Positions 20,984-32,560 are shown, counted from the stretch's first letter. The stretch is 64,000 nucleotides of DNA from Anodontia alba (GCA_964016985.1 OZ024833.1:62947463-63011462), one strand, 5' to 3'. Notes: generated by a model from the letters alone, not told the origin. Numbers and translations: made by a program.

Positions 20984-21264
20984 CATCACGAAATCACGCC
21001 TATATAATATTGACCCCCATAAACCCCACTATTATAAAGTAAAACTGGGGTTTACAGGGGTATTCATTATTTTTCCCTATTTTGCTAAGAAACATAGATT
21101 GTGGGTACTCGTTAGAACCGCCTCGCCGAGGCGGTTCTAACGAGTACCCACAATCTATGTTTTGAGCAGAAATATGAAAAATATCAGAATTTTTATTTGA
21201 AAATTGTGCTTTTTTTTTGGTTGTAAAATTTTCAATATATTTGAATAGGCATGTTTTCGTAATG
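20984..21264 (-). mobile_element. Family B element, copy 8, founder of the array
   Basis: CATCACGAAATCACGCC to GGCATGTTTTCGTAATG. First of five B copies in the 455-bp array; its core hairpin 21090-21165 is intact. Confidence 0.9.
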
Positions 21265-21443
21265 AGAACCAACAAGTCCTGTAGGCTGTAGAGTTCCTTG
21301 GTCTATTCACACATTATATGCGAGTGGGAAGCTGGTTCAAAGGGTGGAGCATACTTTATGCCAAATGGAATCTTCTACCTTAACTTTTTGGACAGGACAT
21401 TTTCAAACAGAAGGGCTGTCTAATTAGGTTTTATTATTAATAT

Positions 21444-21719
21444 CACCACGAAAACACGCCTATATAATTTAGACACTTAAACCCCACTATTATATAGTAA
21501 AACTGGGGTTTACAGGGGTATTCATTATTTTTCTTATTTTGCTAGGAAACATAGATTGTGGGTGCTCGTTAGAACCGCCTCGCCGAGGCGGTTCTAACGA
21601 GTACCACAATCTACGTTTTGAGCAGAAATATGAAAAATATCAATATTTTTTATTTGAAAATTGTCCTTTTTTTGGTTGTAAAATTTTCAATATATTTGAA
21701 TAGGCATGTTTTCGTAATG
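21444..21719 (-). mobile_element. Family B element, array copy 2
   Basis: CACCACGAAAACACGCC to GGCATGTTTTCGTAATG. The core reads GGGTGCTCGTTAGAACCGCC on one arm and GAGTACCACAATCTACG on the other, so two stem positions are broken. Confidence 0.9.
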
Positions 21720-21898
21720 AGAACCAACAAGTCCTGTAGGCTGTAGACTTCCTTGGTCTATTCACACATTATATGCGAGTGGGAAGCTGGTTGAAAGGGT
21801 GGAGCATACTTTATGCCAAATGGAATCTTCTACCTTAACTTTTTGGACAGGACATTTTCTAACAGAAGGGCTGTCTAATTAGGTTTTATTATTAATAT

Positions 21899-22174
21899 CA
21901 CCACGAAAACACGCCTATATAATTTAGACACTTAAACCCCACTATTATATAGTAAAACTGGGGTTTACAGGGGTATTCATTATTTTTCCTATTTTGCTAA
22001 GAAACATAGATTGTGGGTGCTCGTTAGAACCGTCTCGCCGAGGCGGTTCTAACGAGTACCACAATCTACGTTTTGAGCAGAAATATGAAAAATATCAGAA
22101 TTTTTTATTTGAAAATTGTCCTTTTTTGGGTTGTAAAATTTTCAATATATTTGAATAGGCATGTTTTCGTAATG
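21899..22174 (-). mobile_element. Family B element, array copy 3
   Basis: As array copy 2, with an extra change at the stem tip (ACCGTCTCGCC). Confidence 0.9.
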
Positions 22175-22353
22175 AGAACCAACAAGTCCTGTAGGCTGTA
22201 GACTTCCTTGGTCTATTCACACATTATATGCGAGTGGGAAGCTGGTTCAAAGGGTGGAGCATACTTTATGCCAAATGGAATCTTCTACCTTAACTTTTTG
22301 GACAGGACATTTTCTAACAGAAGGGCTGTCTAATTAGGTTTTATTATTAATAT

Positions 22354-22629
22354 CACCACGAAAACACGCCTATATAATTTAGACACTTAAACCCCACTAT
22401 TATATAGTAAAACTGGGGTTTACAGGGGTATTCATTATTTTTCCTATTTTGCTAAGAAACATAGATTGTGGGTGCTCGTTAGAACCGCCTCGCCGAGGCG
22501 GTTCTAACGAGTACCACAATCTACGTTTTGAGCAGAAATATGAAAAATATCAGAATTTTTTATTTGAAAATTGTCCTTTTTTGGGTTGTAAAATTTTCAA
22601 TATATTTGAATAGGCATGTTTTCGTAATG
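22354..22629 (-). mobile_element. Family B element, array copy 4
   Basis: As array copy 2; same GGGTGCTCG and GTACCACAATC changes, showing the array expanded from a mutated unit. Confidence 0.9.
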
Positions 22630-22808
22630 AGGACCAACAAGTCCTGTAGGCTGTAGACTTCCTTGGTCTATTCACACATTATATGCGAGTGGGAAGCTGG
22701 TTCAAAGGGTGGAGCATACTTTATGCCAAATGGAATCTTCTACCTTAACTTTTTGGACAGGACATTTTCTAACAGAAGGGCTGTCTAATTAGGTTTTATT
22801 ATTAATAT

Positions 22809-23085
22809 CACCACGAAAACACGCCTATATAATTTAGACACTTAAACCCCACTATTATATAGTAAAACTGGGGTTTACAGGGGTATTCATTATTTTTCCT
22901 ATTTTGCTAGGAAACATAGATTGTGGGTGCTCGTTAGAACCGCCTCGCCGAGGCGGTTCTAACGAGTACCCACAATCTATTTTTGAGCAGAAATGAGAAA
23001 ATTATCAGATTTTTTTTATCTAAAAATTCTCATTTTTTTGGTGGTAAAATTTTCTATGTATTTGAATAGGCGTGATTTCGTAATG
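22809..23085 (-). mobile_element. Family B element, array copy 5
   Basis: Last copy. It begins like the array copies (GGGTGCTCG) but its second half (GAGTACCCACAATC, and the arm with GGTGGTAAAATTTTCTATG) follows a different B subtype, so it is probably the original right boundary. Confidence 0.88.
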
Positions 23086-23097
23086 TGTTTTATAGAA

Positions 23098-23200
23098 AAT
23101 CATGACCTTAATGCTTCTGTAGCGTCTGATCTGGGTCTACACTATTTGCCAATGTCCTTTTATTGGACGCAAGGCATAACTGGGTTAACTAAAAAGCACA
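23098..23200. repeat. Family G fragment
   Basis: GCGTCTGATCTGGGTCTACA, CTATTTGCCAATGTCC and AACTGGGTTAAC match the right half of family G. Confidence 0.6.
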
Positions 23201-23325
23201 CAACTGGCTTTGGGCACAGTGTAACTGCAAATTATGATGATGTAGAAGTGACGTTTCCCAGCAAAAGTCAGAATCACAAGGCATAGCCTTCTAAAGACAC
23301 CGAAAGTAGAATAAAGGAAATTTGT

Positions 23326-23445
23326 GAAGACTCAGATCAATCTGCATCTCACTGTCCATGAGAAACGCTTTGTCTACCCACAGAGTGCCCTGCGAAGACT
23401 CGCGCAATCTGGTCAGAGTCTTCGTTGTCCGCACATACAGGCTTG
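23326..23445. repeat. Family A/C fragment
   Basis: GAAGACTCAGATCAATCTGC and GTCAGAGTCTTCGTTGTCCG are A/C arm motifs; terminal repeats are absent. Confidence 0.5.
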
Positions 23446-23734
23446 TAAGACATGCTTTGTCTCGGCTCCAGTGTGTATTTGTCATAATCTACCGCTTAAG
23501 CATAGCAGAACTCGACAAGAGCATAAACCGTGTACAAAGTAAACGTACAAGTACTAAGCACTTTATACTGAATTTATAGAAAAATATTTAAAACAAATGT
23601 TCATAAACAAATATGACTCGGTATAAATTTAACTGCAAAAATGTGATGTCTTAATGACGTTGCCTAAAATGGCCTGAATCAAATGTCAAAATGTCATAAC
23701 ATTCCCACGGCACTGTGCGTAAAAGTAAAGAATA

Positions 23735-23883
23735 TTGTCTACAAGTCTTATTCTTTCAAAGCCGCTTAGGGCAGAAGAAAACAATGTTGTCAACATAAGC
23801 ACAAAACCCAAAGCACACGTTATATTGCCTAGAAAATGCCACAATCACAAGTCTTATCCTTTCCAAACCGCCAAGGGAAGAAA

Positions 23884-23916
<33 letters not shown>

Positions 23917-24250
23917 TAGTCAGCATAAGCACAGAGCCAAAAGCACACATTATATTGCCTAGAAAATGCTACAATCACTAGACTTATTTTTTTTGCCAAA
24001 GGTAGAAAAAAAGAATGTTGTCAACATCAGCATAAAGCCCAAAGCACACATTATATCGCCTAGAAAATGCTACAATCACAAGTTGTATCCTTTGAAAGGC
24101 GCCGAGTGTAGAAAAATGTTGCCAAAATAAGCACAAAGCCCTAAGGCACACACTATATTGCATAGAAAATGCGACAATTATAAGTCTTTCCAAGTCAACG
24201 AGTGTAGAAGAATGTTGTCAACATAAGCACAAATCCCAAAGTCACACAAT
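23735..24250. repeat. Degenerate tandem repeats of about 100-125 bp
   Basis: Five units with AATGTTGTCAACATAAGCAC, AAAGCACACATTATATTGCC and TAGAAAATGCCACAATCACA. A 28-A run interrupts unit two (23886-23913). The CACAATCACAAG motif links them to family M. Confidence 0.75.
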
Positions 24251-24265
24251 CATAAGTCAAAACAC

Positions 24266-24266
24266 A

Positions 24267-24339
<73 letters not shown>

Positions 24340-24347
24340 GTCTGGCC

Positions 24348-24430
<83 letters not shown>

Positions 24431-24483
24431 CATCCATCCATCCATCCATCCATCCATCCATCCATCCATCCATCCATCCATCC

Positions 24484-24556
<73 letters not shown>

Positions 24557-24600
24557 CCTGCCTACCTGTCTGTCTGGCCATCTCTCTCTCTCTCTCTGTC

Positions 24601-24675
<75 letters not shown>

Positions 24676-24731
24676 GTCTGTCTGTCTGTCTGTCTGTCTG
24701 TATGTCTGTCTCTCTGTCTGTCTCTCTGTAC
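24266..24731. repeat. (TATC)n field with (CATC)n and (TGTC)n blocks
   Basis: Long tetranucleotide tract of about 460 bp, switching TATC, CATC, TATC, TCTG/CTAC, TATC and TGTC. Confidence 0.97.
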
Positions 24732-25221
24732 TGCAGGATCCTCTCACGAGGATTACTTTCAAGAATGATCCGCACTGTTAGAAACTTAATCCTTGGACAT
24801 GTAGCAGATCAAGACAATCTCTACAAATATCTGGCTTATGACAAATATATGCGATTGTTCTGAGAATAAAAAAAAGCAAGACAAACATTTTCTCATTCAT
24901 TTTCCGCATATTTTCACAACAGCGGTGTGCTAAGGTCAACCATTCCACTTACCACATTAAGCCCAAGTATTAGGACAATCATGCCTAAGCAAACTATGTA
25001 GAACCAGAGAATATCTGTAACTCATCCAGGAGTTTTTAGACACATCAAGAGGTAGTAAAGTAGACATGGACAACTTATAGAATAAGTATGGTAAGGAGAT
25101 AAGTTACGCCAATAATTAGAGTAAATACCATATATATGGCTTAGTGACGTAATCTTGTGAATAAGCAAACTGAGCTTCATTGTAAAACACATTCACTATT
25201 TGGCACACAGACACTGCATTT
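24732..25221. other. Unassigned sequence
   Basis: No family or open frame recognised between the tetranucleotide field and the A copy. Confidence 0.45.
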
Positions 25222-25450
25222 GAGCCGCAACGTCAGGAAACGTAACTTCCGGAAATGACCCAGCGAAGATTCAGATCAGCCTGCGCATGCTGATCAGAAT
25301 CTTCACTGGTCGCAATTTGGATAGTCAAGGATGCAAAGTTTCTTGATGTGAACAACGTAGACTCTGATCAGTCTGCGCGAACGCGCAGGCTGATTTGAGT
25401 CTTCGTTGGGCGCACATGTTCGAAGTTACGTTTTCTCTCGTTGCGGTTCA
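25222..25450. mobile_element. Family A MITE, copy 3
   Basis: TGAGCCGCAACGTCAGGAAA to CTCTCGTTGCGGTTCA. Both arms and the GGATAGTCAAGGATGCAAAG centre are present. A well-preserved copy. Confidence 0.85.
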
Positions 25451-25743
25451 ATTGTTGTTATTACAAATGGAGGAAAGTTTTGTGGTCCATAAATACCTAC
25501 AGCTTATGAACCTGCTGTAAATGATCTCAGGAAATGACTTCTGTTGATAACAAATGTGCAATTAATTGCTTTCACCTATGAACGTTTACAAGGGTTATTA
25601 TAACAAGCATTTATAGAAAATCTAGAGAATTTATGTCCCCCGCATTTTAAAAATCCTCCAAAGGTACCTATTATGTATGCAGTTTGATAGTATAGGAGCT
25701 TGAAAAATAACTAAGTAAAATGCGGAGAGGTAAAAGAAAAAAA

Positions 25744-26000
25744 TGATTAAAGCTCCGGCCATATTCCTCAAAAAAAAGACAGTTTCTTCTCCAAGAAAGA
25801 TTTAATAAATTGATATATGGTACTAATACAATCATATGATGTGGCACTTGACAGCCTGTGAAATTTCAGTAAGTCTCTCGTTCTTGAAATGAAATGATTT
25901 TTTTTATCGTACCGCTGAATAAATGTTGGCAACATTGAATCAGAGATACGATAAAAAATCATTTCATTTTTTATCCAGTTCAAGAGCCTTTAAGTTCTAA
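25744..26000. mobile_element. Family N MITE, copy 3
   Basis: AAAGCTCCGGCCATATTCCT at the left and AAGAGCCTTTAAG at the right; GACAGCCTGTGAAATTTCAG and the TTGGCAACATTGAATCAGAG hairpin in between. Confidence 0.75.
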
Positions 26001-26098
26001 AGTCTTAAATCTGAGTATTATATCTAAATCACATGCACATCTTCAGACCATGACAAAAATATATGTACAGTTTCAAAAAAAAATAGTCATAAAACTGT

Positions 26099-26247
26099 AG
26101 GCGAGGCGGTTCTAACGAGTACCCAAAATCTATATTTTTGAGCAGAAATAAGAAAAATTAAATAATGTATACCCCTGTAAACCCCAGTTTTACTATACAA
26201 AAGTGGGTTTAAGGGGGTCAAAATTATATTGACATGTTTTCGTGATG
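26099..26247 (+). mobile_element. Family B, right-half fragment (copy 13)
   Basis: Starts inside the stem tip (GGCGAGGCGGTTCTAACGAG) and runs to CATGTTTTCGTGATG. Breakage at the hairpin tip is consistent with cleavage or deletion there. Confidence 0.85.
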
Positions 26248-26479
26248 AAGCCGGATTACCTTCTTCGAAAAGGCAAGGGGCAACTAAACACCAGCTCGAG
26301 TAAAACGCACGTGCGCAGACGGACACTGAATGATATTCTTATTTTTCCTGAGGAAAAAGGCTTTACATTTTGCCGTGAATTGGCTATATTCTTTGAGAAA
26401 CTGAAATACAGAAAAATTCCATTATTACGACTACCTTTGGGACTGCACAAATGTGGTCTTATTAGTGACTCGTTTACCG

Positions 26480-26715
26480 TGGCTGTCTCGAACTCGGTTT
26501 ATTAGTCCTTAGGAAATTCCTCTGAAAGCTCAAGAAAGCAAATATTTAGGGATATTTTAGGGAAACTGTATTTTTTCATGTAAATATATGTTGTGTGTAC
26601 TCATTAGAATCGCCTCAATGAGACGATTCTAATGAGTACACACATCATACGATTATTTTATAGAACATTGAAACAACATCCCTCAATTACCCCCATTTGC
26701 TGGGACACAACACTT
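26480..26715. mobile_element. Family F, partial copy 3
   Basis: Core hairpin 26576-26650: GTACTCATTAGAATCGCCTC through AATGAGA to its inverse, plus the AGGAAATTCCTCTGAAAGC and CCCTCAATTACCCCC flanks seen in other F copies. Ends not preserved. Confidence 0.65.
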
Positions 26716-26901
26716 GGATAGCTTGTAGAATTTTTGTTTACTTCAGTCCCTTGGCTAGAAAGTTTTGTTCAGCCATAGGTAGCTTGAAGTTGGATTAAAG
26801 AGGATCATGATAAAAAAAATAATGTAGAGAAAGAGAGAAATAGATATAACACAAAAACGACTGGAGCCGGTCTACAGCTGATATCGCAGACTGAAAATCA
26901 C

Positions 26902-27411
26902 GTGGGCCGCGTCAAGCGAAACATTGTCTTCGGACATGCGCACAGATTCAGATCATCCTGCGCATGCGTACTGTATCATCCACGTCTTTGCTTTCCATTC
27001 ATACATTCTGTAGTAATCAATGATTCAACTAGCGGAAAGCGAAGGCCCTGATCAGACTACGCGGATGCACAGCTTGATCTGGGCCATTACGAAAACTTGC
27101 CTATTCAAATATACTGAAAATTTTACCACCAAAAAATAAAAATTTCCAGTTAAAAATTCTGATTTTTTTTTCATATTTCTGCTCAAAACATAGACTGTGG
27201 GTACTCGTTAGAACCGCCTCAACGAGGCGGTTCTAACGAGTACCCACAATCTATGTTTTTGAGCAGAAATAAGAAAAATAATGTATACTCCTGTAAACCC
27301 AAGTTTTACTATATAAAAGTAGGGTTTAAGGGGATCAAAATTATATAGGCATGTTTTCGTAATGCTTCGCTGTCCGCATATGGCCGAAAATACCCTTTCG
27401 CATGGCGCCAC
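26902..27411. mobile_element. Family C MITE, copy 5, split by a B element
   Basis: GGGCCGCGTCAAGCGAAACA at the left and CCCTTTCGCATGGCGCCACA at the right. Removing the B copy (27085-27364) rejoins GATCTGGGC to CTTCGCTGTCC with no added or lost bases relative to copy 7. Confidence 0.85.
27085..27364 (+). mobile_element. Family B hairpin element, copy 14
   Basis: CATTACGAAAACTTGCC to GGCATGTTTTCGTAATG. Intact core 27170-27265 with AACGA loop. Nested in C copy 5. Confidence 0.92.
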
Positions 27412-27663
27412 ACGTTTTCTATTCTTTTAATACTTTATCATAAAAATAAATACGCAAGCTTGAAGTTTTTACACGAGAAAAAAAAATACAGATGAAAAAA
27501 ACTTCTATAAGGAATGACACTTGAGAGTAATGAACGCTCTCAACAAAAACTGATATTTAAAATCTGTTACATTGACATAGTAACCTTGGCAGAAAAAAAA
27601 AATTAATTAAATCCTGAAATTGAGTTTGAAGACAAAACTACTAGCATGACTGCGTTTATGTTT

Positions 27664-27702
<39 letters not shown>

Positions 27703-27840
27703 CTTAACTTATAATGCATTATAATCTTACACGAAAGAAATTAATTGAATGAAACCTAATTTTAAGTTTAAAACCATCCGCAGAACGTGTTTATTTCTTT
27801 ACCTGTTTGTTTGATTTTGGAGAGGTAGATACAAGTGGTA
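27412..27840. other. AT-rich spacer with long T run
   Basis: Contains T34 at 27668-27702 and short A runs; no family recognised. Confidence 0.6.
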
Positions 27841-28000
27841 AATTGTGCGCCGCTTAACAAAGGAGACAGATTTGTTGACTTCCAGTTGGCTTCCCTGCAC
27901 ATCAAGACCCTTCTGAAAAAAGGTGTACTCCAAAATGAAAGGAACTGCTCCCGGAGCAGATTATCTCCCTTTAGATTAGAACCATTTCCAGAAGTGAGGT
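27840..28000. repeat. Family E hairpin, long copy
   Basis: GGAGACAGATTTGTTGACTT, CTTCTGAAAAAAGGTGTACT, GCTCCCGGAGCAG core and CTCCCTTTAGATTAGAACC. Matches the order in the 49870 and 63320 copies. Confidence 0.65.
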
Positions 28001-28113
28001 AAAACAATTTCGACAGAGCTGCCTCCCCGAAACTTTATCAGTTCCCCTTGATCATACCTAAAGTTCAAATTTCCATAGTTAAAAAAGAAAACGTGTCACC
28101 TTTTTGTTCAAAT

Positions 28114-28900
28114 AAAGTCAAACGTCAATGGTTACAACATCTTTGGGACCATGGAAATTCGTTCTAAACTCTGGGTAAGTCGAGCCATTGAGTTTTAATA
28201 GTAATGCCAGGCCAGGTTGCAAATAAAGATGATTTAACCCATCGTAGACTGAATGAATTCCTCCAAACTATATATTGGAAGAGTCCAATTTCAATTCTAG
28301 GTAGGTGAGGCTAGGTAGGTGAGGCTATAGATATTCCTAGAGAAAAATGGCTGAAGTATTTGCAAACAGTGAAGACCCAGATCAGACGCCACAGGACGCG
28401 GCGTCTGATCTGGGTCTGCACTGTTTGCCAATAACCCTTTTAAGGGTATCCCGACTACAATGGGTTAGAGGTGTCGTTGCGATCTTCTAAAAATAATGGT
28501 ACATTGAGTGTACTCATTAGAAACGCCTTAATGAGGCGATTCTAATGGCTACACACAACATTTGTTTATGATAAATAAGAACCCCCACTCCCCACTCCCC
28601 CCACCCCGAGACCACCAAGTGTTAAAATAGCGACAAGCAAGGGGCAAATAAGGATAATTTAAGGATGCCTTTTTGATATTCTGCTGTACTGATTCGATAT
28701 TGACTGTACTCAAAAGAATCGTCTCCATCAGGCGGTTTTACTGAGTACACATATTATCCATTATCATGATAATATAAGAAAAGTTTTCTAAATTATCCCG
28801 TTTCTAGAGCTATCGGAAGAGTTTCATAGGGGCTCAAAAACAAGCTCAAGTATGTCACGGTAAACGAGCCATCGATGTTCGAGCCACAGATTGAAGTTTA
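28114..28900. mobile_element. Two family F copies, one split by a G element
   Basis: First F copy: AGTCAAACGTCAATGG to the core hairpin at 28500-28565 (ACTCATTAGAAACGCC and inverse). The second begins within the first's spacer (AATAAGGATAATTTAAGG) and ends GAGCCACAGATTGAAGTTTA, with its core at 28695-28755. A G element sits in the first copy at a TTAA. Confidence 0.75.
28234..28467. mobile_element. Family G TTAA-type MITE, copy 1
   Basis: TTAACCCATCGTAGACTGAA to CTACAATGGGTTAG. Central hairpin CAGATCAGACGCC with GGCGTCTGATCTGGGTCTG. Contains a tandem CTAGGTAGGTGAGG duplication at 28298-28325. Likely piggyBac-related from the TTAA target and CCC ends. Confidence 0.85.
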
Positions 28901-28921
28901 AATTATCTGAACTAAATTTTA

Positions 28922-29430
28922 TGCGGACCGAACATATATTTTGAACTTGTACCTGCATCAGAATTAAAACTGTTTTAAGCCCCTCCCCCAAGTGGTATCT
29001 TCTGTACGTTCTAAGGTGGTTCCTCTGTTGTTGGTCTTCTTTGTTCGTGCACCGATGGTCTCATGGCTGATATAACGTGTGTTTTGTTATTGTTTGTTCC
29101 TTATCCGTCTTTCTTTTGGTGCCTGTGGAAGGCTGTGATTTAAGATTGTACTATTTCCTGGGCCCAGTTGTTCAAAGCGTCGTTAGCTTAACGAGCTCGT
29201 TAAGGGTATTTTCATTAACTGTTTTAGCGGCTTCAATATGCAATATTTTGATATTTTTTGCTGAAAAAATGTGAGTAGCTTTTGCACTGCAAAAGCTACT
29301 CACATTTTTTCAGCAAAAAATTTCAGCATATTTGTGTATCACTCGATTTAAATTTTAACGAATCGTTAACTAACGACGTCGTTAGCTTTGAACAACTGGG
29401 CCCTGGGTATCTTTACTTACTTTGAAACTA
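28922..29430 (-). mobile_element. Family M repeat, reverse, split by family K
   Basis: GCGGACCGAACATATATTTT and AAGGTGGTTCCTCTG parallel the reverse M copy at 9402-9660, and CTGGGTATCTTTACTT resumes after the K insertion. Confidence 0.6.
29160..29403. mobile_element. Family K palindromic element, copy 1
   Basis: GGGCCCAGTTGTTCAAAGCG to GCTTTGAACAACTGGGCCC. Central perfect hairpin GTGAGTAGCTTTTGCA with its inverse, framed by TTGCTGAAAAAAT. CCTGGG on both sides suggests a short target duplication in the M host. The same ends are frequent in molluscs; class uncertain. Confidence 0.85.
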
Positions 29431-29494
29431 AAGGCTAAAGGAAACCATCAGTTGTATCAGAGGTTACTACTGTCGCTCTGCAGTTGCCGTACAC

Positions 29495-29665
29495 TAACCC
29501 TTGTCATGCTGAATAAATTAAGATGCCACGCCCATTTCTAATTTTCAGCCAATCAGATTACTTGATCCTAGTTGTTGATACAAATTCGCACACTTAAAGG
29601 CAAACAGTGTACATCTACACTATTTGCAAAGGCAGGGCATATCCCGGTTCAGCAGACTAGGGTTA
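29495..29665. mobile_element. Family H TTAA-type MITE, copy 2
   Basis: TAACCCTTGTCATGCTGAAT to GTTCAGCAGACTAGGGTTAA. The inner stem is reduced to GTACATCTACAC, losing the CAACTGATCTGG part seen in copies 1 and 3. Confidence 0.8.
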
Positions 29666-29849
29666 AACTTAAAAGGGAATTAATACACTTTAAAGGGAAA
29701 CGACTCTTCAAAAGTGTTGTTGCTCCTTTTTATGAAAAAAAAAAAAAAGGGCTCTACTGGAAGAATTACACATTTCATTTAAGTTTGTTTACGTATGATA
29801 CAGACCATCAGCCCGCGATGTCATACAGTCTGATTCAGAGCTTTGCTAT

Positions 29850-30178
29850 ATGTCGACTCTCGTTATCTCGAATTACAAGGGGCTCTCTGACATACTTCGA
29901 GATATCCGTACCTCGACATATCAAATTTGCAGAATTTAGGAAAAAATAAATCGAACAACCACATTTAACAAATGTTTATGTAATTTGACTTCTGAAGTTA
30001 GAGATATATTGAAAATATTGTGGAAAAAAGGAGAAATTGCTCCTTAGGAGCAATTTCTCCTCTTTTCCACAATATTTTGTGACCGTCTGTTAGATTTTCA
30101 TGTTTAAGCAGGGACCAGATTATCGCTTCGAGATAAGCGGTTATTCGAGATAAGTGGAGATAACGAGAGTCAACTGTA
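29850..30178. mobile_element. Family D MITE, copy 2
   Basis: TATGTCGACTCTCGTTATCT to GATAACGAGAGTCAACTGTA. Core hairpin GAGAAATTGCTCCTTAGGAG with its inverse at 30029-30062, flanked by GAAAATATTGTGGAAAA. TA at both edges. Confidence 0.85.
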
Positions 30179-30197
30179 TGTGAGGGTCTGGATGGTG

Positions 30198-30462
<265 letters not shown>

Positions 30463-30647
30463 ATTATTTTGTTTTGGATTAATCGTTAAATTCTACATCA
30501 CAAAATTAAGTAGTTACTAAAATGTTTGGCCAAAAAGCAGTAGTCATTAAAAACAACAATGCCATTTATCGGTAGTCAATAAACCCCATCCGGACCCTCA
30601 GTTGTCGCAACAATCTGCTGTAACCAATAATTCTGTTAGCAAACAGC

Positions 30648-30725
30648 TCATCCGCACTGGCTGATCAGGGCCTTCGCTGTTCTTATATGTCACGATGACG
30701 CCTTTTCTCATGGCGTGACTCAAAA
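30648..30725. repeat. Family C right-end fragment
   Basis: CTGATCAGGGCCTTCGCTGT and CCTTTTCTCATGGCGTGAC match the C right end. Confidence 0.6.
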
Positions 30726-30813
30726 TTCAGATTGATGCAAGCCTCAGGCTAACGCTGAGATAGGAAGGAATTTCAAATTTTCAAACGTATAATCTACTGG
30801 CATTTGATCAAAA

Positions 30814-31043
30814 TGACCCGCAACGTGAGGAAACGTACCTTATGACATGTGTGCCCAACGAAGACTAAAATCAACCAGCGCAGTCTTATCAGTCTTCGTT
30901 GTCCGCATAAAGAAATTTTGCATTCTTGGCTATCCAAAATGCGCCCAGTGAAGATTCTGAACAGACTGCGCGAATGCGCAGGCTGATCTGAATCTTTGCT
31001 GGGCGCACATGTCCGAAGGTACGATTTCTTACGTTGCGGTTCA
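30814..31043. mobile_element. Family A MITE, copy 4
   Basis: TGACCCGCAACGTGAGGAAA to CTTACGTTGCGGTTCA. The uninterrupted centre AGAAATTTTGCATTCTTGGC serves as the empty-site reference for A copy 6. Confidence 0.88.
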
Positions 31044-32040
31044 AAGGATGAGCCTATGATAAACCTTGAACAATCAAAGTGCTGAACGACCTGTAAATCA
31101 GCCACTTTCTATGATTGGTGTCTACGTAGACATATGGGCCTCTGTCTGACAAAAGGGACCTTGCGCAGAATTTGATTATTTGTAACCTTAATAAATTCTG
31201 ACAAAGATATCCATATGATTCTGAAAAGTTCAATGATATGTCATAAAATTGTAAAGATATGTATTTAAAAGATGTTATAGGGTATCAAGTCTGAGAACCT
31301 CATTTTGAGACGGCAGCAAACGTAATGGCGTCCTAATACATTTCCAACTTAAGTTTAGAGACGAAAGAAACAACGTGACTGTACAATGTCACATTGTTAA
31401 TATATAGATTGCTCTATGTTTCCTATATACGTATGGCTGATTATTTCTGCAATTTGAACGAACGCTGTTGCTATGTTGCTTTGTTTCTATGGCAACACAA
31501 CAATTTTATGATCATCGATATATCAGTAATACAGTTACCATGGCAACAATCACGTACCTGTTGAACAAAATGTTTCCAAATTAAGAAGATAGGATATGAT
31601 ACTATGCATTGACCATAAACAAATAGTATTTGAAGACGATAAAAAAAAATGACTTTTCATAGAATCATATATTGTTCAAAACACAGAAGAAAGTTGTAAG
31701 CTCCCTTTTATGAGTAGGGCCATATAGAAAACTTGATATTAAGACGTTACTCGAAAATAAAAAAAAAATATTTAAACTGAACTGGTATTGACAGGGAAAG
31801 ACCAAAATCAAAGGCCACTGGCTTTCCAAGGCACGGAAAACAATCAAGAACATGAGACGCGGAAACATAAAATCACAGGTAGGAAACAACATAATTAGAG
31901 CCACCGGCTCTGTTAATGGAAAAGGCCCATCGATCCAATCTATGCCTTGAAATATTTCAATTTAGAAAACAAGCATCCTTGACGCAAGTGAGATCAAAAC
32001 CGGTTAAGAAATTAGAAAGATATTACATTTAATTTTTCTT
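31044..32040. other. Unassigned sequence, about 1 kb
   Basis: No repeat family recognised. Open frames of 79 residues or fewer on the minus strand show no protein features. This is the longest stretch in the window I could not assign apart from 50.6-52.3 kb. Confidence 0.5.
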
Positions 32041-32148
<108 letters not shown>

Positions 32149-32189
32149 TAAGCGGTGCCATTTTGAATATTTAATTAGATATTTATTTT

Positions 32190-32560
32190 TAGGATACAAG
32201 TAAACCAAGGAAATGTTACAACCTCTAGAAGTACCAAAAAAGGAAAGCTGAGGAACAAATGACAAAAGAACTGTTACAGTTGAATGAAACCAGACAGATG
32301 TACGAACAAAGAAGAATTGCAACAGAGGAACAGTCTTGGAATGGTCAGAAAGAAAGACTACTGGGTGTGTGTGTTCGGGGAGGAGTAGTGGTTGCTTAAA
32401 CTAGGTTCATTTGCGCGATACCTAACCATTAATTTTGTTGCAGGTCTGTTTTAAAAAAAAACAACAACATACTTTCGGCCCCCAACCCCATCAGTGAAGC
32501 ATCACAGTCAAACACATAATCACAAACATTAGGATTAAACAAAGCAAAGTTCTCAATATA
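32190..32560 (+). mobile_element. Family M repeat, copy 4
   Basis: AAAGGAAAGCTGAGGAACAA, CAAAGAAGAATTGCAACAGA, GAACAGTCTTGGAATGGTCA and CCCAACCCCATCAGTGAAGC follow the order of the 62.5-kb copy. Confidence 0.65.

Larger units (their letters stand above)
20984..23085. repeat. 455-bp tandem array of B element plus flank
   Basis: Five B copies alternate with four copies of a 179-bp flank (AACCAACAAGTCCTGTAGGC...TTAGGTTTTATTATTAATATC). Junction TAATGAGAACC falls at 21264, 21719 and 22174, and TAATGAGGACC at 22629, so the period is 455 bp; the last B ends at 23085. Units differ by only a few bases, so the amplification is recent. Confidence 0.95.
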
